Positions 15,838-32,543 of a stretch of DNA of 64,000 nt are shown here, piece by piece. The DNA comes from Daphnia pulex. Its lineage: Eukaryota > Arthropoda > Branchiopoda > Diplostraca > Daphniidae. A program made the position numbers and the translations under genes. The number at the start of each line of letters is the position of its first letter. Position 1 is the stretch's first letter. Where the stretch lies: contig NC_060023.1 of assembly GCF_021134715.1 (NCBI RefSeq), positions 9,362,001 to 9,426,000 on the forward strand, given 5' to 3'. Below the pieces are notes generated by a model. It had not been told where the DNA came from. It searched no databases and worked only from the letters and a program-made list of their open reading frames with translations.

Positions 15838-15856
15838 CGACACATAGATGGCAGCA
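15838..15856 (+). promoter_or_regulatory. Shared P450 upstream block, copy 3
   Basis: CGACACATAGATGGCAGCAT, about 199 bp before the ATG, preceded by TGACGTAGTAG and a GCGCGCGCG tract. More diverged on its 5' side than the other copies. Confidence 0.45.
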
Positions 15857-16036
15857 TGTAATTGAAAACAACATGTTCTTTCTCTCCACATGCTTCTCCA
15901 GTTCGTTCCGGTTAAACTGCGTTGTTTTTCGTTCAAGAGTGAAACCAGAGTGAAAAAGTTCTTTTTTTTTTTTTTACAGAGTGTTATCTGATTTTGATTC
16001 ATTGAATCAACCAAAGAAACAATTACTTCATTGATC

Positions 16037-18450
<2,414 letters not shown>

Positions 18451-18817
18451 AATTAGTTTTTAAATTTGATTTTAGATGGCCTCTTCAATAGTTGTGTATT
18501 CAATCCTGCACATCACATCTGACTGGTGATCGTGTGATGACGGTAACAAATATTCAAATCGCAAACACACTGAAATATATTGTTACTTTACCTTATTAAA
18601 TTTAAATGTTATGACTTGGAAAGCAAAAAATAAGCGCACATAGTGTGAACTTTTAAGCTATTTTGTGACATTTTAACTGGCCTGCGAATTCTCTAGATTT
18701 GCATTGGCCATTATTATGTTCACACAAATAGCGTCACAATTTCCCTTTTCCTCTTGATTTGTTTTCCAATTTTACCTTTACGTTACCCGTCCACCGAACC
18801 ACCGAAGTAATTAGTAC
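18451..18817. other. Spacer between P450 members 3 and 4
   Basis: AT-rich spacer, no gene recognised. Confidence 0.6.
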
Positions 18818-18837
18818 GCCACACAGATGGCAGCATC
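18818..18837 (+). promoter_or_regulatory. Shared P450 upstream block, copy 4
   Basis: GCCACACAGATGGCAGCATC, 181 bp before the ATG of member 4, preceded by GAAGTAATTAGTAC. This is the cleanest copy of the block. Confidence 0.5.
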
Positions 18838-18998
18838 TAATTCAAGGCATCCTCCACACCTCATTTACCTTGTAGAGCTGGGCTAGTGTAATTTGCATTT
18901 TGTTATTCTCAAACTGTTCGACTTCCCTCTGTGAAATAGCGTGGACGGTAGTTTTTTACTTTTTTATTGACTAACAAGAAGCAAGATATCCGCTGACC

Positions 18999-21394
18999 AT
19001 GATTGTAGGAATCCTTGTTGCGGTTTTACTATTTCTACTAGCGCTGCTATTCCTAGTACACCACAGGTGGGAATGCTCTTCGTTTGTGAAAACGATTGAC
19101 CTAATTCCCGGACCGAAGAGGAAGCCCATCGTAGGCAACGCTATGGACCTGCCAAAGGAAAGTCACCGTAGGTTATTCAAAGTCTTTTATTCTGACATTG
19201 CTGAATACGCCCACTTTATATTTTTCAAATAAAATCTGGGGTCGTATAAAGGCGACGTAGACGAAGGTCACCATAAATCAAATGTTCAAAATACCACTTT
19301 TGATTTTAATGAACCGCATGTAGTAAACATACACTTGTATGGAATCTTTTCGTTTATTGACCACAGAAATTATGCAAACTATCCAAGGAAAGTGGGTAAA
19401 ACAATTCGGCCGCGTCTACCGCTCTTGGCTCGGGTTCCGGACGTTTGTGCATATCTCGACGCCAATGCTCATGGAGGTAAATAAATTTTAAAAACTGGCA
19501 ATATTTTACGTTTTGTTGGTTACTCATCGATGTGAAACTTTTTTGGTTTAGAAAATGCTCACGAGTCAGACCTTCATAGACAAAGGAAAATCTTATAGCA
19601 TCCTGAGACCATGGCTGGGCGAAGGACTTTTGCTGGCATCAGGTAAAACCTCAAGAGATTGTCGGGTATTTTTGTTACTTGTTAATCCCTGAATTCGCCA
19701 GGGAATAAGTGGAGAAGGAGCCGCCGTCTTTTGACACCTGCATTTCACTTCCAGATCCTTGACAATTTCTTTGACGTTTTTAACAAAAACGCTGATATCC
19801 TTTGTGAGCAATTAACCATAGCCAACACCCCAGTCAAAGGCGACTCTGTTGAGGAGGTTGATGTTTTTCCCCTACTTGAAAAAGTGTACCCTCGACATTA
19901 TCTGCGGTAACTGTGCACCATAATTGCCTTGCTATTTTCTCTTTCGTTCGTGCAGCATAGTCATTAATAAGATTATTCATTGAGAAACCTGTTTTCTTTC
20001 GTGATGGCAGAAGCTGCAATGGGAATTAAAATTAACGCCCAGCTGGAAGACTCGGAATATATTAGAAACGTACACAAGTATGAAACTTATTATTTCATTT
20101 TGCCATAATATTACTTTCTCGATGCGCTTTTACCGCCAGGATTTCTGAAATTGTTGTAGAGAGGTTCTTCTCGTTTGGACATTTTTTACCTGATTGGATG
20201 TACCACCTCACGCCAAAAGGAAGAGAACACATGAAATTGTTAAAGCAAATTCATGGTTTCACTTCTAAGGTAATTTGATAGATAATTATTTTCATATTGC
20301 ACAATTAAGTCTCACTATACATTTTAACACAGGTCATTCGTGAAAGAAAAGAAGAAATCGCTCGTGAAGAAATACAAAAAGAAAATGATGATGGAGCTCC
20401 TGATGGAATTAGTAAGTATATCTAGTTGATGGAGAAACTTTATCTAAGCTAATTATTTTTGGTTTAATTTATTTGAATAGAAAAGCGAAGAGCTTTCCTT
20501 GATTTGATGCTTTTATCTGTGAAGGATGGAGTCGAGCTCAGTGACCTCGACATACGCAACGAAGTGGACACATTTATGTTCGAAGTATGACGTAAATTAA
20601 TATGCGGATCCTATAAATAAATTTCATTCTAAAAACCTTGGGATCAAATTTGTTACAGGGACACGATACCACCGCATCTGCCCTTGTTTGGTTTCTCTAC
20701 TGTATGGCCACAAATTCGGAGCAACAGGTAAGAAAATTCCGATCGAGACGTGAAAATATTATCTGACGATCTTCGCTGATATTATTACAGGTCCTAGTGC
20801 AGGAAGAACTGAACGAGGTGTTTGGAGATTCCGATCGTCCCTGCACGATGGAAGACACAACTAAATTAAAATACCTCGATTGCTGCATCAAAGAATCACT
20901 CCGGCTCTATCCGGCCGTTCCCAACATTACAAGATACATGAGTGAAGATTCAGAATTGGGCGGATACAAAATCCCATCCGGTGCTTCCGTCTCCCTACAA
21001 ATCTACGCTCTTCACCGTAACGAAGAATTTTTTCCTGACCCTGACGTTTTTAATCCCGACCGTTTCCAGACGAATGAAAGTATCGGTAGACACGCGTTCG
21101 CATTCGTCCCATTCAGCGCAGGACCTCGAAACTGCATTGGTATTCAAGATGCTCGCTACTCTCTATTAAATGACAATGTGATATTGACCAATGTTGAGCT
21201 AAAATAATTTTTCTATTTCAACTCTAGGTCAGAGGTTCGCTATGTTTGAAGAGAAAGTCTTGGCTTCGTCTCTACTCCGACGTTTTAAATTTTCCTACGA
21301 CATTGCTAAGCATGGGCCGCCAAGAGCCAACGCTGAATTAGTCCTGAGACCTAGAGATGGCATGCCATTGAAACTTGTCTCTTGTCCGCGTTGA
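18999..21394 (+). pseudogene. CYP4-family P450 (array member 4) with a frameshift in exon 4
   Basis: Same 11-exon plan: 18999-19167, 19367-19476, 19552-19642, 19702-19906, 20011-20077, 20140-20269, 20333-20411, 20481-20584, 20659-20727, 20791-21139, 21228-21394. Exon 4 is 205 bp where member 1 has 204. The run T5C4 at about 19864-19872 (GTTTTTCCCCTAC) carries one base too many before the conserved Y/F-L-K-K. Read as is, translation leaves frame near residue 180 and stops in exon 5 before the I-helix and haem loop. All other exons and splice sites are intact, with [17 protein letters not shown], a PDRF variant of PERF and FSAGPRNCIG. So this is either a very young pseudogene, a null allele or a sequencing error in a homopolymer. 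It is most like member 1 in exons 4 and 6 and at the C-terminus. Confidence 0.8.
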
Positions 21395-21968
21395 TAAAAT
21401 TTCATTTCAACCCAGTTAAAGGAAAACAATCGTGTGTTTTTCCCCCATCAGACTGACATCCTGTATTATGATCACGTTTGATATCTTTGTTGTTGTGAGA
21501 TGAGGAGCGGCTGTCAAATGCACTCCTGCTGCTCATTACTAAGCCGCATTTGTATGGATAATATTCCGCTATTATCCATACTGTGCATGATGCTGCTCAT
21601 CAAAATGAATAGATATTGGTTTGCCTACATTTATCCATGAATTAATTTCTATTCAACGAAAGGAGAGAGCGAAAATTCGGCGAGAAGAACTTTCACTCTC
21701 AAAACAGACATGTAGAGGTGCATAGAGTTATAAGAGAGTCGGCGTGTTTTGGTCGAGTGCCAATGTTTTTGGCGCGAGGTCGAATCGGCCGACGCTTATT
21801 TTAACATGCATCCGATGTGAAGATTCGAAATTGGAAATGTGTTTTTTGTGTGGTTCCTCTATACTGCCTGTAGGCACCAAAAGCACCAATACTGTTTCCT
21901 CTGACGGACAGATCGAGGATTTAGTTTCGTCAGTGTGTCTGAAGAGCCAACAACCATCAGCAGCCAAG
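21395..21968. other. Upstream region of the fifth P450 gene
   Basis: Contains a possible TATA-like TTATAAGAG near 21728. The shared GCCACACAGATGGCA block seen before members 1-4 is absent here, fitting the more distant relationship of the fifth gene. Confidence 0.4.
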
Positions 21969-24334
<2,366 letters not shown>

Positions 24335-27300
24335 GACACGCAACATATCTCGAAGATTGCCAAGCGAGGCTCTTGATTGATGCAAAGAAGAGATTTTTCG
24401 GAACAATAACGCAGCTTTTTTAAAAAATAACTCCGTAGAAAATTTGATTACGAGAATGTTGAAAAATAGTCCTACTCCGTTGACAGGACAAGATGTAAGA
24501 TTTTTCTATATACAGTAAATAAACTGATATAAACTATGTAAATGAAAACATTTATTCAAAGTATCAGAAAAACCTACTAACGTAATTATTGTATAGGCGG
24601 AAAGCCTTCGAATTTTTTTGCAACTTTACTCTTACTTGTTCAAAAATTGCTATTTTCCTACACATTCATTGTTTAAACGTAAAAATGTATAATGTTTATG
24701 TTTATGTTTAAGCTACATTGTGAATAATGTTGTGTAATTTAAGTAAAAAGGTTTTTACAATTTGAAAGTGATAAAAAAAATATTAAAAAATTCTCTGGCA
24801 ACGTTTAGATTTGAATATTTCATTTGTAGCATCCGGCAACTCTGGCGGCAATTTTATCACTTGAAAATGGTGGCTTGGGGAAGATACACGTTTGTTTCGA
24901 TCCCCATGCTGTTGAGTTTTTGCTAATGATGATCATGCTAATTGCTAAGTTAATGGTTATGTGACGAGACGTTGCGTCAAGATGTCTCTATTCAGTTAAG
25001 ATTTTCATTCATTTGATTAAACACGCTAGATAATTGTAAATTCGGATAGCAATCTAATCTATGTGCATGTTTTGTGTTCACGTGTGTGAACAAGATATTT
25101 TAATGAGCCCCAACAATCTTTACAATTTTCAAAGTTAGCTTAATATTGTTCTGTTTTGTACATTTCAGGTTTGAGTGTTAATCTTTTACTGTGTTTGGCC
25201 AAAAAAGGATTGACTTCTTTGAAGGCAATCAATCATGCGTTGCAGTTGAAATTGTTATTTGAGGTATGATGGCCTAGATTTTATTGCTAGATTTAAAAGT
25301 GTTCTAATTCAAGGTTTTAATTTGATAAAGTAGGCATTCCAGTAATTATTCCATTCTTGTCCAATAAGTTATTGGGATTTCGACAAGGTAATAAATAACC
25401 TCTAATTGAAACTGCCTTTTCTGCAGCTTTGGCCAACTCAAGAGTAGGAATTAACAATCCAAAAAGTAAGCATTACTGTTACACTATTTTAACATTGAAA
25501 ATGGTTAGCTATGTCTATGTGTATGTTACATACTTAGTTTTGTTCTGGGAAAAAGTTTGTTGTGGTAACCACAAATCCTCGCTTCTTTTCAAGCATAAAA
25601 GTTATTAGCACTTACAGTTTGGTTAAAGATAACTTTTAAGCTGTGAACATCAAGCCGAGGCCTTGTGATTCAATCAAATGAAGTTATTACTTCTGAATGG
25701 GAATAAGTGATTCTTCTCTTTTCATTTGCAATTTCTCTGTCTTCCAAGTTGCTAATAGAAACTGACAACAAAACAAGTGGCCAATGCTATTTCTTGACCT
25801 GTAGCTTGACTTGCAGTTGATACATTTTTTTTGTTTCTCACTTATTCTTTACCTGTCAGGTGGAATGTTTAGATTGCTTAAATAATAGCAATGTAAAAAG
25901 AAGAACAGAGAATAGTCTAACATTTTGCTTTTACCCCCTCGCTTCATCAAGTTCTCCGATTCAAACAGTGAGAATTACGATGTTAATTAACTAGGGCTCT
26001 GTTTTTCAATAAGACCGAAAACATTCCCATGTTGTTTTTTATTTTATTTTGAAAATTTAAAGATGTCATCGTTATGGATCGTCCCATTTCACATCAAAGG
26101 CTCCTTACTTTGCGTCTAGTCAACATACCAATATTCCTTTGAACGCCTCCTTGGCTCCTTCATTCACCACCATAGCTCTCCCCCCCCCCCATGACTGAAG
26201 CCATCGGCGTGGATTTTTCCTAGTTACATAGGAAAGAAAATGGTTAGAAAGTTTCGTTTATCATGTGTAGTTGGAAACTTTCATCATTTGGACCAAAAAC
26301 AAACAAGCAAGACAACTTAGTTTTTTCTATAGCTTATCGCCGCGTTGATACCTCCCAATTTTTGAATATTTGTAGTCATCAACAATTGTGTACGAGCCAT
26401 GGTTACACGGTAGTAATCGTTGCTTTAGCTCATCGTTGTTTTGAATCTTTCCACATCAAACCCAGAATATTAAGGCCGATGGGTTATTATTACTTTGGCA
26501 ATTGCACATTTCACTTTTAAAAGAAACAATCGTTGCTCAATAATTCAATGGTGGGAATTTGCTGTAAAATTTTAAAACAATAAATGCTCACCATAGAATC
26601 GTTGGTGTGACGAAATATTCGCCGGACGTCAAATTAATTAATACGAATCACGAAAAGATCTTGTTCATGAAACAAATAAAGCTGACGTCTACCGTTTGAA
26701 ATTGGGGGCTGAATTCATATCAAAACTTATTTTTACATGAAACTTAATTTTATCGTGCCGTATGTAAGTTCTACGTTACAACTATTAAATTTTTTCTAAG
26801 ATAATTTCTGACTTCATGAGTGGGCTATGCTAGTGAAAGGTATTTCGGTTTCATAGAAAGAAATTGTGTGGTTTTATGACTTCTAAATCCTTCAAATGAA
26901 TAGAGAGAGATACTTATACTTACGCATCGCTCTCTTACTTCGATCCTTGGTGGCGTACTTCTGTTTCATATTGACTACCTGAATCATTTTGAACCTTCAT
27001 TAATAATTTTCAAAGCAATTTATTAGATTCATACGACACCTTTTGGATGACGCCGAACATATTTTGCATTCCCTAATTGTCCGTTTCTATGAAACTCATC
27101 TGCGTGTTCAACAAGTTTTTAACTGGTTCCAATTTCTCTCCTCATCGCGTTTTGTGCCAATCGTTTTTTGAAACTTTTTTCAGGAGGGAGTCCACAGAAG
27201 TAAACCGGACAACGGCAACAACTTTCTACAACAACAATCCCCATCTTTTCACTAACAATAACATCCCAGTCTTTGTGGAAAACCGACAAACAAATCGAAG

Positions 27301-27978
27301 GAGGTGATAATCGACCAGTCATGATCGAAAGATAACCAAATAAACACACTCAACTGGGTGAAACGGAAATGGCTAATATGTTTACCGCCGTGCTATATCT
27401 TGCAACCATCCTTCCCTAGACAGAGTCCTTTCCGAGAGGTGTATTGCTTAAAAAAAATTTATTTTTGTTTTGAAGGTGTAACGATTGCTTTAATATGATA
27501 CGATTTACTTTTTCAGTTTTGGCAAATGCAGAGACTTGCATTGAAATGGGAGTGTCCAGCTTTAAAACAAGTAGCTGATTCGATCCTGTTAGCTGATGAT
27601 AATTCGGATCATTCAACATCCAAATCACCAATTATTGATTTAGTGCTGTGAATTTGGTTCACGCTAGAAAAAAAATCACCCTCATCTTTTCTACATATTT
27701 CTGGAGGAGCTGTTCCACCTCATTCGACCCCACCGACGTCTACCTGAACTGTGTCAAAATCCTTTTGTGTTCACAGCAAAGTACTCAGCAGATCCGCCTG
27801 TCGTTTAAATCCTGGATTCCTCTTCTGGTTCAAGAATCAACATAGTAGCCCATCTGTGGAATCGCGTAGAGAGTCGAAAATCGCACGTAGCTCAGCTGGT
27901 GGTCTCACCAATTCCTGGTGAGTCGATGTCCCTTAGAAATTGATAATTTAAAAAATATATAATTTCTAATCAATAAGC
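24335..27978. other. Long intergenic stretch, no supported gene
   Basis: AT-rich. Around 25168-25264 there is an exon-like open segment between an acceptor (TTTCAG) and a donor (GAG|GTATGA), and at 25427 another acceptor whose continuation stops quickly. No start exon or known domain was found, so I do not call a gene. A run of C lies at 26178-26187. Confidence 0.4.
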
Positions 27979-28400
27979 TGTTGGCAGCCAATATTGACAG
28001 CAGAAATGAACCGCGGGCCTGCGGCTACAGGAGAAAATTTCTAAATCAATTATCGTACAAGTTGGAAGAAAAAGTGTTGGAATTATTGGTTATCTTACTA
28101 CAGAATTAACGGTAGTATAATGCCTTAAAATAATTCAGCGAGTCTTTAAAAACTAACCAACTTTTTCCTTCGGCCTTTTTCCACAAATTGCCCAGTATAT
28201 CTTCTCTGCGGGAGTCAAAATCTTTGACGAAATAAAGTGCGTTCGGGATGAAGCGGAACGCGTACGCCTCATGAAGAACGGAGTCAATATTCTGATTGCA
28301 GTCGGTCACGCAAGTTATCTAAAAGATATGGAAATTGCTGGAAAAGTTCCAGACATTGACCTGGTTGTAGGCGGTCATACTAACACTTTTCTTTGGAATG
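27979..28400 (+). pseudogene. Broken 5'-nucleotidase fragment (two exons)
   Basis: Two adjacent exon-like blocks encode the metallophosphatase core of an ecto-5'-nucleotidase (AMP to adenosine plus phosphate, cell surface). Block 1 (27979-28111) reads LAANIDSRNEP, then continues one frame over as SKSIIVQVGRKSVGIIGYLT. A single missing base near 28013 breaks it. Block 2 (28196-28400) is intact: FSAGVKIFDEIKCVRDEAER, GVNILIAVGHASYLKDMEIA and VVGGHTNTFLW, containing the conserved GH and GGHxNT metal-site motifs. Donors GTAGTA and GTAACG remain. I found neither the N-terminal metal-binding exons nor the C-terminal substrate domain nearby, so this is a partial, frameshifted remnant of a duplicated gene. 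Confidence 0.8.
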
Positions 28401-29100
28401 GTAACGCACAACTTTATAGTCGTTAGTAATCTATTACTCTATTAGCTCGTTTTTTCTCTTTATTCTTAGTTATCCAAAGTATTATTCTGAATTATACTTA
28501 GTTGTAAATTTTAAATAAAATAATTTTGTTTTTCTTGTATGTAACCTTGTACATAATATTGCTTACATAATTAGCACTTCAACGGGGTCCGTTTGCCGGT
28601 TTGCCCGTTACAAATTTAAATCCGTTTCTTGTGCAAATCATCATCTCTTCATCTGGCGAGAACGCATCCGATTTCCAAAAGTCCTTTTGTCCAACAGTCG
28701 AGTCCGAGCTGGCCGGGTTTTCAGGTTTTCATCATCATTATCGCGAGTTATTTGTTAAGTATGTTTAGCCTTTTGTCACTGAGATATTATTTTTCGTTTT
28801 AATATCATGTTGTTCATCAAAAGTTTTCTGTGATTTAGGATAATCTTGTAAGACGAACTACACGTTGGGTACCCAGACCAGACGTTTGAAACCTTGACCA
28901 GCCACGACTTCAAAATCATCTTGAATACCAGAAAAGAGATAATGGAGAACAACGGCGTACGTCATTTCAACTTCAAGACCTTTTATAACATGGTAAAAGT
29001 GATAATATTAGTCAACTTTCAACCATATCAAGATAACACATTTAGTTATTTGATGACTTTGTTTTTGACAGTAATTGATTTTTTTTTTTTTTTATAAACA
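28401..29100. other. Intergenic, nothing recognised
   Basis: T-rich sequence after the 5'-nucleotidase remnant. An open stretch at 28894-29097 on the + strand resembles no family I know and ends in a T run, so it is not called. Confidence 0.4.
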
Positions 29101-29480
29101 CCATGGTGAAGTCTGAGCCTCATCATTGCTGTCCAATATGCACATCGTTTGGTGCAGCCAGCTGGTGGACGTGTGGTGAGCTGTTGCATGCAGACTCATT
29201 GCTTTTGAGACAGTGGACAGAAAGGCGTTGCTGATGGTGTTTTTCGCTGTTATATTTAAAAGTGATAAGGAATTTCAACGCCATTCGACCAAGCTGAATC
29301 AAAAGTGAACAATTCCAAAACAGGTAAGTGAATCGAGAGTTTTTGAAAAGTCCATTTTCTAATCTACTTCAATTGATTTTGTAAAAGCATGTCGAAGATC
29401 TTTTTTCTCCACGTGATTGCTGCCGTGTCATGAAGATGCGTATGTGAGATGGTCTCTATTATAATGCAAGACCAAAATAT
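29101..29480 (+). repeat. Diverged segmental repeat, copy A
   Basis: This block recurs in reverse orientation at about 35.3-35.8 kb (copy B) and 36.5-37.4 kb (copy C). Shared landmarks are GTCTGAGCCTCATCATTGCTGT (A, shown over 20 bases of coordinates 29113-29134 only in part here: GTCTGAGCCTCATCATTG), CACGCCATTCG-type sequence before AAGCTGAA..AAAGTGAAC, then a donor GTAAGTGAATC, an intron-like spacer of about 80 bp, an acceptor AAAAG and CATGTCGAAGATCTT...TCTCCACGTG...TGCCGTGTCATGAAGATGC. Preserved splice-like junctions suggest duplicated exons of one ancestral transcript; the open frame is not preserved. Confidence 0.55.
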
Positions 29481-30659
29481 TGCAGGTACGTCAGCATTTT
29501 TCTTAAATTGAAGTCTGTGTATGTGTCAATGTGTGCAACCCATGCAGTTCTTTGTTTAGAACTAACTTTCTCATTGAAGTCTTGATTAGATTACATTTGA
29601 CAGCTACTATCTGCTTCTAAATAAGAAAGCTTTTATAAAAAGATCTTAATCAGCTTGTAAATAGCTGTAATTTTTTAAAGATCAAACTGAACAGAAATTT
29701 CCTTCCTTCTTAAAAAATTAAAATATCTTTGTGGCTTGCCATCTTTTCTTTAGTTTAGTGAAATTTAAATAATTTAAACCGTTGCCTTAGCTACGAATTG
29801 TATTACTACGTATTTAATAATTGCGAGTTAATGTTTAATATCACTCGCATTTTTTTTCCTATGGCAATCTTATGGTATCTCTATTTTTACATTTCAAAAT
29901 AATATTGGCTCATTAATGTTCTTTTGTTTTGTAGGATTCTATGGTGAGGTTGTTTGAGATGTTTATGGTGTTGGTATGCAGTGGCAGTTATACTCATTTT
30001 CCAGTTGACAGATGCACTTAAATGGAGCTTGTGTAGACTTGCAATTCAACATCACACTTCAATGTCTTAATTCATTATTTGCCAATTTTTCGCCATCCCA
30101 TCTTTCTCGTCTTAAGGGTACACTAGAAACTTTGGGATCTGAGGGTCAAAACATCTGAAGTAAAAATTAGATTAAATGAGAAATCTGGCAAATTGGTCCG
30201 TCCATCAAATAAGTCTAGTAAGCGAGGGGGCATTCGTGGGAAATTTATATTTATTCATGTTGAGGTATATTGATATTGAATATTGATTGGTAAGGTAGGT
30301 ATGAAATTATAATAACAAATAACATTTTTGTGTACCAACAATGTAACATTTTGTAACAACAAATCTGACCTGAGTAAACATATCAAGGCCTAACGTAAAT
30401 TTGTCTGCTTGTTAATGTGTTATCACTTGCATATGCATTCAATCAGGAAGGAAATATTGATTGACTTGAAGAGAGAAGAATGGGAAGCTAGTTTTGCTTG
30501 GAAGCGATTAATCATTGTAGATTTCCGGCTTAGATTCATAACCCTCCAACAGTTTTCATTAGATCATCCGCCTTGCAAGTCACCGTTCGACCAGCGCACT
30601 CCCTTCCTCCTAGTTGTCGCAGCGAGTGACTGACCACCGGCGGCCGTTGATTAGTGATT
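29481..30659. other. Intergenic, nothing recognised
   Basis: AT-rich non-coding sequence between two segments that recur in reverse orientation near 33.6 and 35.6 kb. Confidence 0.4.
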
Positions 30660-30790
30660 AGTTATGGAAACGGGGCCGCAGAAAACAAGGGAGCCCAGAT
30701 ATGCACTTGTAACTTATCTAACAACTACACAATTAATCAGTCTTCAATTCCAGCAATGAGCAATCTCTCATCAGTTTCCAAACAACTAAG
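30660..30790 (+). repeat. Repeat shared in inverted orientation with 33.6-33.7 kb
   Basis: AGGGAGCCCAGATATGCACT (from 30688) and the following sequence with TCTAACAACTACACAAT.. match the reverse complement of 33600-33690, with about 85-90 percent identity by eye over about 110 bp. It belongs to the same inverted arrangement as copies A and B. Confidence 0.6.
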
Positions 30791-32153
30791 AGTGGTGTGA
30801 GGGATTAACCTGGAAGGATAGAATATTTAGATATAATTTCCAAACTTCATTGTAGCAACAGCAAGCAATACCTCAAATCTATCAATGTTACATGTCCTAA
30901 ATTAGAACTAAATGGAGGTCACCAAAACCTCTTGAGTGGCAGCATCATTTGCTGCTGTCTGCAAAAGCGATAGCAGTAAAGAACCAGATCTGGGGAAGGC
31001 ATAAATATATTGAAGATTTACCATGATTTGACAGGGGAAGTTAACCTGAAATATTATCATAAAAATCAAATGACAGAAACTATTTTGCTTTGGAAGACAT
31101 AGCTTGCATTATTATCTTGACTTCTATTGTCACAAGCACCTAGGTCACACGAAAACTTCAGCTGAAATTATGAGCTGAAACATTAAGTCAGAAAGCAACA
31201 AGAACCATTAGCTATATGTTGTGTTATCTATTAATTAAAAACGGTCCAATAACTTACCTAAAAAATCTGAATTTAAATTTGTTTAGATCCCGTGTTCTGT
31301 TTGGTGTAACTTAGGTCCAGACGAAGCCAGACAAGCTGTTGCATTCCAATGCTTCTCTCCAATTATCAATGGCCATCGAAACCTACAGAAAAAAAAAGAA
31401 AGATTTATCACAGGTAAGGTAAAGTGCAGAATGACAGGAATAAAGCTAAAAGGGTGATACAGGTGAATATTAATTTAATTAGATGCCCAGTCCCTAGATA
31501 GAGTGAGGATCAAATGAGCCAGGAACATGCTGTTGTTGTCAGATAGGGTAGCTTGTGGAAAGGATTTTTCATCTTCACCATCATTTGTGATTGATTTAAT
31601 GTTTGCTGTTGCCTTATAGTACGTAGCCTAGTAGTGTCCTCAATGAATAGAAATACATTCTGAATAACTGGCAGGTTTACCTTACCAAATGGGTGTTTCC
31701 CTTTCAGCAATCCACTGTCCAGTCCAGCATGCCCAGGTGCTGAAACGTCTAGAATCAGTTGCAGACAACATGAACGGATATCTGTCTTGAGTGCCTTCTC
31801 CTCAGTGTAGAAGTTAAAGTGGCGTTCAATATCACCTTGGGAATTTCGTCTTTTGTGATCTGTGATGCTGCGTGGTGGCTTTCTTGTGAAATTTTGCATG
31901 GAGAATATTACGTGAGTATCAAAGTTATTTGTTACCTTTGTTTGCCAGTTCTTTCAATTGAATGTCAACGAGCTAGAGCGGACATTGTTTTCATGTTACA
32001 TTTAAACGTTTATTCTTTCTGACGCTAGACGGCATAGCTTTTGATCATTTTTTACCTGTTAGAATCAGTGTAAATACGCTTACTTTGCACATCTCTGAAG
32101 AATTTTCTCAATTTAAAAAAATTTGGGTGATAACTGTCACTTTCTGTTTCAGC
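30791..32153. other. Intergenic with one unassigned minus-strand open frame
   Basis: A minus-strand open frame at 31899-31510 encodes 129 residues (RHFNFYTEEKALKTDIRSCC is its clearest stretch) and has a possible internal donor near 31680. I do not recognise a family and found no flanking exons, so it is recorded here and not called as a gene. The rest is AT-rich. Confidence 0.3.
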
Positions 32154-32543
32154 AACAAAGCTCACTTGTTAGAATTTTAATAATGAGTTTTTTTTTCTAC
32201 TTCCGGTTTTCTACTTTTCAGTCAGTAGTTCAGTAAATATTCATTCGAGGAGCAAAAGAACCACATATTCGTGATCCTCGTTAAATTTTTGATAAAGTTC
32301 ATGTTTTGTTTTTTCCATTTTCGTACTTCCGGTTTTGAAAATTTTCCTGAACTATAGTTCAGGAAAATTCTCGATTTTGGCCAAATTCTGGATTTCGTTT
32401 AAATTAGACTTAATCGACCCCAAATTTCACGTAGATCACGAATATTTGGTTTATTTAGTCGGCAGCTCAATGGTTGAGGCGCTATCGACTACTTCCGGTA
32501 TACTTCCGAAAAATTTGCATAAAACTAGCAAGTGAGCTTTGTT
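32154..32543. mobile_element. 390 bp foldback MITE-like element
   Basis: Terminal inverted repeats of 19 bp match at 18 positions: AACAAAGCTCACTTGTTAG (32154-32172) and CTAGCAAGTGAGCTTTGTT (32525-32543). Nested inside and roughly on the same axis are a 12 bp inverted pair, ATATTCGTGATC (32265-32276) and GATCACGAATAT (32434-32445), and a central perfect palindrome, TTTTCCTGAACTATAGTTCAGGAAAA, centred near 32356 (arm TTTTCCTGAACTA). CTTCCGG motifs recur. No coding capacity and no clear target-site duplication. Confidence 0.65.

Noticed and set aside
21744-21968. Longer N-terminus for P450 member 5
   Set aside because: It would put 75 hydrophilic residues before the ER anchor. ATG 21969 has a much better start context.
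25168-25264. Exon-like open segment between good splice sites
   Set aside because: The next candidate exon stops after six codons and no start exon or domain was found.
31510-31899. 129-residue minus-strand open frame
   Set aside because: No recognisable family, no supporting exons and no conserved motif; kept only as a note.
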